From: Letharia columbiana
Lineage: Eukaryota; Ascomycota; Lecanoromycetes; Lecanorales; Parmeliaceae
DNA length: 64,000 bases
Direction of reading: 5' to 3'
NCBI RefSeq assembly: GCF_014066305.1
Contig: NW_023501059.1
Span: 310,001-374,000 of the forward strand
The notes below the pieces were generated by a model, which had not been told where the DNA came from, searched no databases, and worked only from the letters and a program-made list of their open reading frames with translations. Shown piece by piece: positions 46,111 to 57,438 of this stretch (the stretch's first letter is position 1; each line of letters begins with the position of its first letter). The position numbers and the translations under genes were made by a program.

Positions 46111-47263
46111 TCAACGCGAAAACTCCCGCTCCGCCCCCTCATGAGTCGCCAAGTATCCTAAGAATTTCTCCTTCTTGGCATACCCATCGATATCCCGCGA
46201 ATCGCCCCAAAGGCCTTCGTTCCAATGCCTTAAGAGCTTGTTGGGGGAAGATGGCAGACGAATGCAGGTATTGGTCGTTGTTTGGTGGTCCAGCTCAGGC
46301 GGTAGTGGCTTAGGAAGAGGCACAAGCGTTGTGTAGTGTCTACCATTATGAGTGACTGGCAGTTGTATAGACGTCGTTTTGCTGAAGTGTGCAAGGACAT
46401 AGTCGACTCGGGCTGATATCGAAGTTTGGGCGATGACATCCCTGACAGCTTCAAGACCGCCGAAGACGAAAATTTCGAGGTAGGAGCCACCGAAAAGATC
46501 GAAGTGGCCATAGAGCGGTATGCGTAAACATAGACATGATCACAAGGTCGCCCCTGGAGATGTTTTGCTAGACGGTTTTCTGAAACAATTGGTAGAGGCA
46601 GCATAGTCGGTATACAGTCTCTTTGTTGTACTGAGCCAGAAGCCATCTTTCGAGTTGTTCAGTCGGTGCCTAGAAGGAGGTGGCATAAGGGGGATCTGGA
46701 TCGTAGGCCAGAGCAGAGCGGTATTTGTCCAAGAAATGAAAGAGCATGATGACGTATGGATAGATGTTCTTCGCGATTTTCGTGATAGAGCAAGCTTGGT
46801 CCGGAAAAACACCAGCGTTTTTGAAAGTACGTATGAGATCTAGGAGATGGTTCAGAAGCGCCAGACTTCGCGCGCTATCGCAGCGGCTAGCCAATTGCTA
46901 GAGATCGGCGACGTGCAATGTATTTTGCGGGAGGCGAGGATAGTAGACGTGGCGATAGTACAGCCTTGACGCCGTGCGATACTTGTCGTTCATGAGGGCA
47001 GAAAAGACGATAGGACGCTCGTTCGCTGTCACAAAGTTGTGGAAAGCCCGGCAAAGGCTTCGAAAGAGAGGTAGCTGCCCAGCTGCCATCTCGCCTAGGA
47101 GAGTTATCAGGATCTCGGTGGGGAGCTTCATGAAGTCAAAGCGTCTGCTCCGACTGGTGGGTAGATATCTTGCATCCCTGTTGTGCTCCACATGGAAAGG
47201 GAAAAGATTCCACTGACTTGGGCAATGTGGCGGTATAGAAACTCTGTGGTTGGCCCAGGCCAT
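46111..47263 (-). pseudogene. F-box-like family member, disrupted by TAG codons and a frameshift
   Basis: Reading leftward from ATG 47263, an F-box-like motif appears (KLPTEILITLLGEMAAGQLP then LFRSLCRAFHNFV), followed by YRTASRLYYRHVYY. One frame then continues for about 240 codons, collinear with the intact paralogue at 48245-49353, but is interrupted by three in-frame TAG codons at 46898-46900, 46670-46672 and 46568-46570. Matching words include NKETVYRLCCLYQLF against NEKTVQPICLMYKHL. A frameshift near 46.5 kb moves the match to another frame, which reads FVFGGLEAVRDVIAQTSISA and DYVLAHFSKTTS against FTFGGLEMVKDIVTHPRWYD and IASHFSKTTT. Multiple independent lesions make this a pseudogene. 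Confidence 0.75.
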
Positions 47264-48244
47264 CCCGCACTATCTCAGTTGACATCTTATTTGCGGTTAC
47301 TATTCAATCCCGGTATCTATGATGAGAGTAGCTGGTAGTCCGAGATGTCTTGTCATCTGTGCGTAAAGCTGTACTGTGGTTCGTATGAACACACCCCAGA
47401 AAACCGGACTAGGCAAAGACTTGTAATTACGCCAAGTCTTTTTTATCACTCTAGGGACTGCTACCTAGAAAGAAGAACTCTCCTGGGCAAATAGCTCTCT
47501 TCAAATACAAGAGTCAAAACTCGTCGTTACCGTGTATTGCTTCACAGGGGTTCAAGTGCCTAGATACTGACTAGTTTTACACCAAGGACAGACTTTTCCA
47601 ACAATGTTAGCATCTGGATACACAGTGTTTTGCGAGGCTACCCACCTACAGAGCTAGCTTTCCATCACCTTTCCACCAAGCCAGCCAGGCTCCTTTAGAT
47701 CATTTACACCAATTAAGAAGACATTCAAACGCCGCTCGTCCCCAAGGAGTCTTGACACAAATACCAGAGCTTTAAGGCTTTCGCCTGGATGTCGCGTTAT
47801 TGAACCCGGAATGGGGTGCGTTCTGTCCGCACAGCAAGTTCTGCAACTTACCAACGTATAGCTGTTCCCCATTATGAGACAACAGAGTGTCTGAGAGATT
47901 TGTCCTGGTTGGTTACGGAGGAAAGGTCGAACGGGGAGTGGAACTTGGAGAAAGGTGAAGCGAGATGAAAGATGCCAGGCATATAGAGTGGCATAGATAT
48001 AGAGACAATGTATCCTGGGAAACAGTACCATGAACCCATCGCAACTTTGAGAAGGGCGCCGTCGATTCTTTCTCATTTCCTGCAAGCTGCCTTCTCTCTT
48101 CCTGCCACCCCAAATATCTCCTCTCACGCACGGTCTCTTTCCAAATCAAAGAGTTCTTCGATGGACCAAAGTCTGAATTCCTCGACTCGACGAATTTGAA
48201 TAGCGCTTAATGACCCAAGCAGTCCAGCTCTTGAGCCCCTTTCT
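47264..48244. other. Spacer between two F-box-like family members
   Basis: About 1 kb. Short minus-strand frames near 47654-48149 show no domain. No intact gene seen. Confidence 0.5.
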
Positions 48245-49353
48245 TCAAAGCACGAGCTTCGGCTCCTCCCCATTGTACGACTTCAAGTGCTCCAAGAAGT
48301 CCCGGCTCATGTCCAGCTCTTCAGCGGGCTCGACCCTTGGAAACCCAAAAACCTCAATGCTGCGTATCTGTAATATAGGGCTGTAAACGGACAACAGGTT
48401 GCAAATTCTGTGACTCGTGGCCGTATTCAACCTGTGACCCAAAACCGACGAAGGAATGGCCACAGCGAGTGGTTCTCCATTAACTCTGGGGATAGGGGCC
48501 GTCGTCGTTTTGGAGAAATGGGAGGCAATATACTTGAGCCGATCGTACCACCGCGGATGCGTCACGATGTCTTTGACCATCTCAAGGCCTCCGAAAGTGA
48601 AATTGTCGATAGTTCCTGGTGGAGTTCTCGCGACTGGTAGCGGGTACCATATGGTGAGCTCTCTACCAATGAACTTCTGATCGATGATCTGGTTCAGGTG
48701 TTTGTACATGAGACAGATCGGTTGGACTGTTTTCTCGTTGTAAATTGCTTTCAGAATCTCTCCCGCCATTTTAGCGCTGTAGGATCGAACTGATGGTGCG
48801 TATGAAGGACTGCTTGTGTAGTTGGCGGGGGCTTTGCGATAAATCTCGAAGATATGCCCTAACGAGAGAAGGTATGGCCCGGTTTCCGTTCCTATTCTGG
48901 TTGTTGTGGCGAGACCATGTCCTACACGATGTTCTTCGATTGACGTTGCCAGTATATCGGCGATGTAGCAGCGGCATGCGATGTGTTTGAGGCATCCAAA
49001 GCGCAGAGGTCCAGGAGTAAAGACAACGTCGTAGAACTTAGATGCAGTGTGATAGAAATGATTGTTGAGAATGCTGCCGATGACGGCAGATTCGTTTGCG
49101 ATGAAGAGCGCATCAAATGCCATGCAGCAGCATCGGAAGTTGGTGAGCTCTGCCGCTGTCGTTGTGCATAGAACTCTCACTAGGATCTCTACAGAGAAAC
49201 TGCAGAAGCGTGGCCTGGCATCGAGCATTAGTACCGATTTCTGCCCTCTTAGGACTGCTATGTACGGAATGAGTCCACTGACCTGAGTGTTGTGGCTGTC
49301 CGCAAGCTCACATGCTGGCTTAGAACTTCTGGCTGTAACGGACTGTTGGACAT
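48245..49353 (-). CDS. F-box-like protein of a local paralogous family
   Basis: Two exons, 49353-49283 and 49214-48245, give 346 residues. The 68-base intron has a GTCAGT donor, a TACTAAT branch site and a CCAG acceptor; it switches frame, so the unspliced 410-codon frame starting at 49477 is probably not the real start. The protein opens MSNSPLQPEVLSQHVSLRTA, then an F-box-like segment: FSVEILVRVLCTTTAAELTN then FRCCCMAFDALFIANE. The rest is helical with no recognised ligand-binding repeat; shared family words are PYLLSLGHIFEIY and FTFGGLEMVKDI. F-box proteins recruit substrates to SCF ubiquitin ligases, but the match is weak and the family may do something else. No disruption seen. Confidence 0.65.
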
Positions 49354-50780
49354 ATTTGCTATAGAAAGGTGATATTGGGGGGATAGCAAGAGAAGATGTA
49401 ATCGCTGTGGTAGTGACCGGTGGCAACGGGAAACCAATATACAAGCTAAGCGGGAACCCGGCAAATGCCGCAAGCATTCCAAGACTCCACCCTCATGTCA
49501 AGAAACACTCCAATGGCTAATGAAACTCTTCCAAAGCTATTTTCAGACGCCTTCATCGCAGTCTATCGCTCGAATACGGTTTAGCTCCAAGATATAACAT
49601 GCCTCCGAGCCAGGAACGCCGCAAGTTTTCTGTCTCGAGCCTGATACTACGCCAGGCTAACATATCTATAGATTTAACTATCAGTTAAGCCAGCCAATAC
49701 TCGCAGAGGTAGCTTACCCTAAGAACACATCGTGAGGAGAACGCTCGTCCCTCTCGGGGTCTCGACACAAACACCGGAGCTCCGAAGATCTTGCTTGCAC
49801 ACCGTGCCTTCAATGCGTTCTCAAGCCGGACCCCGTGAGAAATCTTCCAATCAAAGGGCATGCTTCTCAGTCCTCCAAAGATGATCCTACCTTCCCTTCA
49901 AATCCAACTGGGAAGCCATACAACCCCAGCTTTTGGAAAAAAAGGAAAAGCCTGCCATTTACAAGACCAAAGCCCAGGGATTACCACTTGTTCCTCCTCC
50001 TCCTACGGCTGAATGACGATCCGCCATGGTCAAGCGGGCTACCCTTCCCAGACCAGATTCAAATCAAAGCCTGGAGGCTCAGACACAACCAGAAAAGGAG
50101 ACCGGAGGGCGAATGGAAAAGGAGGGTAGAAGGAAGGAGGTAGAAAACTCTGGATCAAACAAGAAGATCCTCCTAGGCTTGCGATAACAAAGCGATGATA
50201 TTACACTGAAAGCTACTGGTTGAAGACAACCAAGCTTGGAGACAACCAGGAGCTGACAGTCCAGAGCAACCATGCAGTCTCTATATTCTACACCCCAGAA
50301 CCAACGGGATCTAAAGAACTTGGAGAACCCCTAGGGACAGACTGAGAGTATTGATGAGGAGGAGAGGGCGTCTACAATTCTATCTATATCATTTTGGAGG
50401 ACATCAAATAAACGCACGGGCCGCGATAAGCGCTGATTGCTACCCGTCAGCCCCAACGGGATCATATATCATGTCTTTTGGTGTGAACAATTCCATTGTA
50501 TACTCAGACCAAGTGTACAATATGACTGGGGTCATGCGCCCGGGTGAATAGAGATAGAATCCATAGCAGAACTTTTTTTGAGAAACCAGGATTGCACAGT
50601 GAAGAGTACTGGGCCAGTGGATAGCATTGCACTTCTGTTAGAATCTGACGACTGCAGACAAGTCCAGATATCTCCAAATCTACGCCCCTCGTTGAAGCAC
50701 TAGCATCGTTCCAAACACTGTCAACAACCAGCTCTCCCCCTCGAAGCTCCTTCGAACTGCACTTCAATCCTCCCATGAAA
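49354..50780. other. 1.4-kb spacer without a recognised gene
   Basis: The plus-strand frame 49835-50143 is basic and low-complexity without a domain. The right end borders the second F-box-like pseudogene. Confidence 0.45.
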
Positions 50781-52086
50781 TTATGAGCTCCGGTTCAGCC
50801 CCTCGTAGGTGTCCAAATGCTCGTAGAAATCGAATCTAAATCTCACTCCGTTCTCTTCGATGTCCAGGACAAGACTTCTACTGATTCTGTCCGCTCCCAC
50901 CGGTATTTGCAGAAGTTGGAACCTATACACAATAGGTCCCCCTCCTGGATCCTATGGCTCATCTTGGAAATTGAGTCTAAGTCTCCGCGGCCTTGATATC
51001 CAGGACAAAAATCCTACTGATTCTTTCCACGCCCTCCGGTACTAGTCCCTCTCCTGGATTGCATGGCTCGTCTTGATTTTTCCTCTGTAACCTGAAGTTA
51101 TGCGCAACCTGTCGCTGTCTCTCTATCCAACGGTTGTACGCTATCACCATCCGTCTTTGACTCTGCTCTAATTCCTCTGATAGGCGCTATCCGTGCTCAT
51201 CTGTTGATGATATCCGGGTTTTTACTCAGTGTAATGCACCCAGACGATGGTTGGTTGTTGGGGCGTAAGTGTGACGTGTGTGTATATGTATATATGTTGC
51301 GATCGGCTCTAAATCTGTTGGGATATACTCGAGTACCAATCATGGAATCTGGATAGGCTCGGGCGAAGTGGTCTTCAACGATACCGAGGCGACTTTCGAG
51401 GATAGGCTGCGCCAGCACGTGTTTAACAGCCTCAAACCCTCCAAAGGTCCAGGCGTCTGTGCAGTCGGAGTAGCCAGTCCCATGGATGTTGAGGCGCGTG
51501 CCCATAGTGACTTTACGACACCAATCGTCATGTCGTCGATCGAAAGGCTACTTCAGCGTGTGGTATAGAGTATAGATTCGGTATACGGTCCTTCGGCTGT
51601 ATTTTTCGGTCAGAATGGAGAATCTAACTCCTTAGCTAGGTTTCCGAACAAAGTTCACGTGGCTCGGGTCGGGTAAACAGCTAGCAAGTCCACCGCTGCA
51701 GTATTCGAAGAAGTGGGCGAGCGAGCACATGTATGGCACAACTTGTCTGATAAACCTGCGGCAGAGAATCTTCATCAAAGCAGTAACCCGGAAGCTGGGA
51801 GTCGGACGAGTTCGAACAACGCGTCTTCTCGAGCTGAGCTGCAAGAACAACAGCGAGCTGCTTAGCGATGCCAGAAAGGTATCTGAGACGAGGGTTGAGT
51901 GGCCATTCTAGACTGTAGTAAAGGCGGCTGGCCGTACGATAGAGGTAGTCTTTTCTGTTGCAGGTGTATCAAACAATGGCGTACCGAACAATGTCGCATT
52001 GGTTTGCTAGGACAGTGATATTGTGAGGGCGGTCGGAATCTCGAGTGGCTTGGAATTGCCCCACATTCTCTGCAGCCATAAAGCAC
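50781..52086 (-). pseudogene. Second disrupted F-box-like family member
   Basis: Scattered minus-strand pieces are collinear with the family but lie in different frames. RTASRLYYSLEWPLNPRLRY (51937 leftward) shares RTASRLYY exactly with the 46-kb pseudogene. PYMCSLAHFFEYC (about 51750) matches PYLLSLGHIFEIY. EKYSRRTVYRIYTLYHTLK is followed by a TAG at 51548-51550 and then by WTFGGFEAVKHVLAQPILES. A C-terminal piece near 50781-50860 reads DFYEHLDTYEG, like DFLEHLKSYNG in the intact paralogue. Frameshifts separate at least three of these pieces. The region also has a local duplication (50863-50967 and 50999-51075). Confidence 0.65.
50863..51075. repeat. Local tandem duplication in the pseudogene tail
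   Basis: Two copies, 50863-50967 and 50999-51075, begin TCCAGGACAA, continue with CTACTGATTCT and end around CTCCTGGAT...ATGGCTC.TCTTG. On the minus strand both encode versions of ERISR/DRISR followed by FVLDI or LVLDI, so part of the last coding segment was duplicated before or during decay. Confidence 0.65.
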
Positions 52087-52741
52087 AAGTTCATGGTCTT
52101 GGGCTCCGGGGAGTGCCCATCAAGCCTCGCAAGAATGGCTCTAGGTACCTTGTGTCAGCAAAGGGTCATATTGGGTGGAGCGGTATCCACTCACTGCACC
52201 AACGGAGCTGTCATTACCCCATTCTTGTTCGTTTGAGCCAAGATCTCTGCCATGATGTAGAACGAGAGGCATATAGTTGTGCCATAAGATTGTAAAGTAG
52301 ACGGGCGTTTCGCTAGACTCCCTCCGTCAGCAAGTCCTCTTTACGCCTGTTAAGTTGTAGCACTTCTCACCTCGAGCCCGTAAATTCTAGACCAAATGAT
52401 TCACTGTTCGACCGTCTTTTTTTAAGCTCAGGGAACTTTCTTAGGAGCTGAGACGACCGTGACACAAGAGATCCCGTTAGTGCGAAAATCCTGGAAGAAA
52501 GGCAAGAAAAAACTGTCACCGCCATTCAATCTCTTCACATACGCATAGAAGGCTTGAAACCGCACACATAAGATACGAACTCTCGTGTCTACTCGTTGTG
52601 TCCACTACGAGCACCCTTGCTCTCGAGACAGCATTACAAGCTGTAGCTTCTGTGGATTCTCCCTATCGGCCACATACTCCTCTTGTTTGCCCCGCACCAC
52701 AATCATCAGCGATACATTTCAATCATATCACGCGGCTAGTC
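52087..52741. other. Upstream flank of the plus-strand F-box-like gene
   Basis: About 650 bases between divergently oriented family members. The first part may include the decayed 5' end of the minus-strand pseudogene; the rest should contain the promoter of the 52742-54076 gene, unless that gene starts further upstream. Confidence 0.4.
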
Positions 52742-54076
52742 ATGATCACAGATTTTGTGTTTGACAAGGGCGTCGAAGAGGAGATGTACTCAAGCGGATG
52801 CTCTGACGGGGAGCAGCATACAGAAGGGAGCGAATTGTTGTTTGTAGAGGAGTAAGCTACTTTCGAGCATTTGCGTAGCTCGACACGAATGCTAAAAGTC
52901 GTCAGGTTGCTTGTGGGAAGTCATGCCAGCCCTCCTGAGGTCATTTTCATCATGTTGGCTTTCATGGCCTTCGAGGACTTCCTCCACTTTCGTCATGCGT
53001 CTCCGACCTTTTTTCAGTTCACAACTAAATGGGAAGCCGCTATCGTTGCCTTATTCATCAAATCATGCGACATGGTCACAGCGGATAGGCTTTTTCGGAC
53101 ACTTTTACTCCAGGGTCCACTGACGTTAGACTATCTCCTACAACTACGACGACGTTGCACAACCGCAGGCAACTTGGCAAACGCTCTGACCCATCACCAT
53201 TTACCCCAGAGCAACGTAAACTCGTTTTTCGAATACACCTGGGTGCAGTCAACGATAGGAGGAGGACCTGTACCCTCTCCAAATGCTTCAAATGCCCACA
53301 AGCTCAAGCGTTGCCTACTGTTACACATCCACTTTTTCGAGTCGCTGCGTGCTGGGCTGGTGAATCAGTTTGCGGTAGAGAATCAAGAGACCCAGGTCGG
53401 AACAGACGTCTCGCGATTCTTACAGGTCGAGGCAGAGACCTTGAGCCGTTACCCACCAAAAGCCATCGATCGCGTCCTGGGCGTCCACGAATGGCTCTTC
53501 GCAGTCATCGTATCAAGATGTGGCTTGTTGTATGAGCCACTACAAACTCTCTTCAGTGCGAATGAAAAATACATCTTCGAAGTTCTCGAGGTCGATCCCT
53601 TTCTGATCGGCGGGCACCCAGCACTGGAAGATGTCTTCAAATTTGTTCCAGTCTATCGTCTTGAACGCCTCTACTCTCGTCTGCATCAAGCGACGGCAAC
53701 ATCAACAGAGGCATTTAGACGTTATTTGCCAATACCTCGACAAGTCTTACCTCCACTAGAGCTGGAGATTGCGAAGAGAATTTCTTCGGTCCTTCCTACG
53801 GGATATGTTCGCAATCTCGGGTTCGCATGGCCAGGAGTGAGCAGAGAGAATGCAATCGCGCAGTTGAAGGAGTACTTACGGTCTGCTGAGGATAATGACG
53901 ACGGGATCCTTGTCCCAAATACCACGGCCAATCAACCGGATGCGAATGCGAGTACTGAGACCTCACTTCGCGTGCCCTCTGAATGCCCTCCAACCTCTAC
54001 AACCATCACCCAAAGTCTTCATCGTATGACGCGGCCAGAAAACCCTTCTGCACTCGAAGGTATCGGTCGACGTTAA
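52742..54076 (+). CDS. F-box-like family member, apparently intact
   Basis: Exons 52742-52851 and 52906-54076 join in phase (GTAAGC...GTCAG, 54 bases) to give 426 residues. The F-box-like segment reads SPPEVIFIMLAFMAFEDFLH then FRHASPTFFQF. A following block, PLTLDYLLQLRRRCTTAGNL, parallels PLRFGCLKHIACRCYIADIL in the 48-kb paralogue, so it is a diverged member of the same family, here on the opposite strand. The frame is open upstream of 52742, so translation might begin earlier; 52742 is the first ATG seen in frame. The C-terminal ~70 residues are Ser/Thr/Asn-rich and probably disordered. The cellular role is unknown. Confidence 0.6.
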
Positions 54077-54890
54077 AGCCAGCTCTGCTCTTGGTCCGGC
54101 AGGTACGTTCTTTTGGGGTACAGTCACTGTTGCTGAGCAAGAATTTTTATCTTTTAACTTTTTAGCAAGAAGTTTGCTAATGTAGTTGACCCATAGGCCC
54201 ATCATTCATCCGCACCATTCATAGTCAGCCGTGGGACACTCGTACTTTGCACCATAGAACGCACCACAACCAACTTTTCGCCCTTGCTCCAGCACTAGCC
54301 ATGACCAATCGTTAGCGATACCAAAGCTTGGGCAAAATCTGGGCCAGCTTCCTCGACCCTTACCACATACACATTCCTTCGCTATCCAAAAAGTCATTTC
54401 TCGGATTCCGACTAGAAAGAGCACGGAATTAGGGAGATACCACACATAGATAATTCGACTTCACGGTCACTGCAGTCGAGAGTGTGATCAAGCTGTTTCC
54501 TGTAACATAGAATGTCAATCTTGCGGGTGATAGAACGCTTTACACAATGAAATGCCATGAACGTTAGACTTGAAGCATTGTTGCCTCCAGACAAACAATA
54601 AACATGATAATAGAATGTTCTTGTAACAACCAAGACCCCTTACCGTGAAAGCTGCCCAAATTCTATTGGCTGAAACTGCTCCGTGACATCCGTGAATTTG
54701 CCTAGCCAGCCCGCACTTTCCTAGGTAGAACTTACAGGAAGCTTCACTCACAAGCCAGACATCACGCTCAGCATCGCAACATTTTTCACCTCACATTCTT
54801 TTAATATATATATATATGAAAACGAGATCCTCCCCCAAAGTAGAGTACCTCGCTACTCTCGCGCCCAAGTCCCTATCCACGTCTCTTCCA
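54077..54890. other. Intergenic region with a (TA)n tract at 54804-54817
   Basis: About 800 bases without a supported gene. The (AT)7 tract lies at 54804-54817. Short minus-strand frames are not recognisable. Confidence 0.5.
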
Positions 54891-55188
54891 GATCCAAACC
54901 TGGAACGTATTCCACCCTACCGGAGAAAAATCGATGTACGACGCCAGCTTCACCGGCTGGTGGCAGTGGGTGGTCGACATCGTTCGGTGCTGGCTGCCGT
55001 AGGCCTCTTTGGTCATCCTCTGGTCCGATCGCGGAGATTGTTGGCCCGCCAGCAGCTTTCAATTCTCCTATCAGGCTATCAATGCCACTATCCCGATCGT
55101 GATCCAAACCTGGAACGTATTCAACCCCGTCGGCGAAATTTCCATGTACGATGCCAGCTTTACCGGCTGGTGGCAGTGGGTGGTCGAC
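54891..55188. repeat. Direct repeat of 88 bases (54891-54978 and 55101-55188)
   Basis: 78 of 88 bases are identical by hand alignment. Both copies begin GATCCAAACCTGGAACGTAT and end GGCAGTGGGTGGTCGAC, and both encode the TWNVF...WWQWVVD block. The copies are 122 bases apart. Confidence 0.9.
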
Positions 55189-55760
55189 TACCTACCTGGA
55201 CATGCATCGCAACAGTTATCCATCGCCGAAGGCAAGAACGTGTCTCTAGCGGAGACTGCAACCTACATCCAGAACAAGCTCGCCGTCAGCATCTGCAGCA
55301 CCGCCCAACAGTACTGCGTCGGACCGGCACTCCGGCAGTACCAGAACACCACCCAGTGCTACGCCTACCTCACGCAACAGACGCGCTTCGGAGAAGCATA
55401 CGAGCTCTCGTTTGGGTCGCACCAGAGTGAGGCAGGCTTTCGTTGATCTGACCCGCTCATCCCCAAAAATCTTGGTGTGGATGTCAGCATCCGCCTTCAA
55501 AAGGCACGTTTGAATTGTGCCTCTACCACATCTGCTTCTCGCACTTTTGTGATTTGCCCCCTTGGTTCGGGGAAGCCTACGATTTAGGTACGTGTTCCAG
55601 GGATTCCTTCCCTGTCAAAGCGAGACTGACAGAGATCACAGGCCGTAACACCCTCCTCTGCCGCATGGTTCACCAGAACATGGTACCCTTCCGTCCAGTG
55701 CTGCACGGTCCTCACATCGGACCATCCAGAGGGGGCTTCTGTGTCGACACGCCGTCGTAG
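54891..55760 (+). pseudogene. Rearranged pieces of an unnamed fungal protein family (C-terminal part)
   Basis: Protein-like pieces include TWNVFNPVGEISMYDASFTG then WWQWVVDYLPGHAS, continuing through a region with conserved cysteines to FGEAYEL, and a separate exon-like piece WFGEAYDL followed, after a possible GTACGT...CACAG intron, by GRNTLLCRMVHQNMVPFRP and HGPHIGPSRGG. I recognise these motifs from an uncharacterised fungal family whose function I cannot name. An 88-base segment is present twice (54891-54978 and 55101-55188); the first copy runs into a TAG. The FGEAYEL motif also occurs twice, so no single splice pattern gives a normal protein. Confidence 0.6.
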
Positions 55761-56922
55761 GCTGATACCAGTGGGTGTTTTCCAAGAGTGTTACAAAGTT
55801 GGTCATTTGTGAGGTTCGGAAGCGCTATGGACCGCGTCGAACAGGGTATAACGTGTGTACAGCTGAGCTCGCAAAGCAGCTATCTCTGGCCGCTTCTCTC
55901 CGATCGGCAGCCTCAAAGATGGAGGGTGATAGTGTATCACCGTTGGATAGGAGACAGCGAGAGATGGCGCAAAACCTGCGGCTACAGTAGGTAGAGACCC
56001 ACAGCCTCAGATAACCTATCTGGGAATCATTACTCACAAGACCAGGCTTCGCAAATGTGACAATCCTTCTCGAAGCTTGGAGCTCCGGAAGTGGGCCGTG
56101 TTTTATCGTGCTCCAGAGACACAGGCCTTGAGGGTGAGTACGATGTTATGGCTCCTTCCTCGATGATGGCCCAGAACGATTGAACTGACAGGAAAATCCT
56201 GGGTAGGATCCGAGAACAACACACGGCCAACGCCTCTAGCTCACAGTAAGCACACCCCACGACGTCCAGGGGTCTAGAAGAAGTTGCGCAAGATGGATCA
56301 GGCGAACGTCGATCTCACTATTGCTAGCAAATTTACTCCGTAAGAGAAGGGTATTTGACTTTAACGTCAGGGGTGCCGGCATTACATACCTTACACATTC
56401 GCCCACGAAAAGCATTTGTGCTTCCCGCGTCTCTCTCCTCATCTTCCTCGGATACAGCCAGTTGGATCATGTTCTCAGGATGCTGACGGTCAATGACGCA
56501 GTACCACCAACATGGTTCACCTTCCGAGTTCCCCAAGTGGCAGGCGCGAGGATGTTGGCATGGCTAAAGCCATCTTCTTCAAGCAGACTGAGTACTGGAT
56601 CTGGTGCTACCGTGGCAAGGTAACAAACCGGTGCCGGCGGCTTCCTGCTGGAAAGGCTCCGGGATTTGCCGGGGAAGAGGGTCCTTGAGAAATATTCGGG
56701 AGATATTCAGCGCTACTGGAGACGCTCCGGTGGGATGGATGTGGCGAGGGGATTTGAGGATCAGTGGGTGTATTTGGCTGATTGCGAGCTGACGTGGGAA
56801 TATTGAGTGTGTATACCCGCTCTGATGAACGCCCTAGGCAAGGTTGGCTGACTGGGAGAGTTGTACAGGAGGCGAAGCCACTGGTGCTCTGGCTCTCTCG
56901 TTGAGCGCGTTGGCTACAGCAA
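55761..56922. other. 1.2-kb region between two family pieces
   Basis: No gene established. Two minus-strand pieces look faintly exon-like: one near 56441-56536 ends RGRMCK before a GTATGT donor, and another near 56036-56110 contains FEKDCHICEAWSCE. Both have cysteine pairs reminiscent of small zinc fingers, but no start or full splice pattern was found. Confidence 0.35.
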
Positions 56923-57438
56923 ACATGACGATCATCGCCATCGTCGTTGGTGCCTTGGCTCCTCCGTGAGCGCCGTCTCCAGCACTCAATACCCTCATGC
57001 TTCACGTCTGCCCCCTCACCTCGCACCTCATCTCGCAGACCAGCAGACACCTCCTAAGACTTTGATCACACGCAGCGACGACAATGAGAAGAACTACACC
57101 CACGACGAGCTCTTCACTCTGCAGAAGAAGTTCTTAGACAACTTCATCGCACCCAACAACACCATTCAGGTAAGGTTTTCCACTCCGGATCTCAGATCAC
57201 ACCTCAGATTCCCCAGTACTGACATCTTCCACAGGCAAAGTCTATCAACTCCTCTTTGCTGGCCGACAATGTTCAAGGCCGTGTCGATATCACACGCACC
57301 TTCGATGGCCGTGAGCTCAATACCGAGTACCTGTTCTATGATCCCCTACCTATAGCCGACGACGTTCGAAGCCGCGTTGACATTACGCGTACCTTCGATG
57401 GCGTGAGATGGATACAAGCGAATCCTAAGTGGAGATAA
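56923..57438 (+). pseudogene. N-terminal-type piece of the same unnamed family, internally duplicated
   Basis: A short hydrophobic start (MTIIAIVVGALAPP) is followed by exon-like pieces. The second ends YTHDELFTLQKKFLDNFIAP at 57169; a GT-AG intron to 57234 keeps phase and leads to [20 protein letters not shown], ending with a stop at 57438. In this family as I recall it, such an N-terminal region is followed by the TWNVF block, which here lies upstream at 55.1 kb. The motif [10 protein letters not shown] occurs twice (around 57281-57310 and 57374-57403) because about 94 bases were duplicated. The first exon does not join in phase at its best donor. Probably a broken copy. Confidence 0.5.

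Noticed and set aside
48245..49477. Unspliced 410-codon F-box-like gene starting at 49477
   Set aside because: A 68-base intron with a TACTAAT branch site explains the locus better; the extra N-terminal sequence has no family resemblance.
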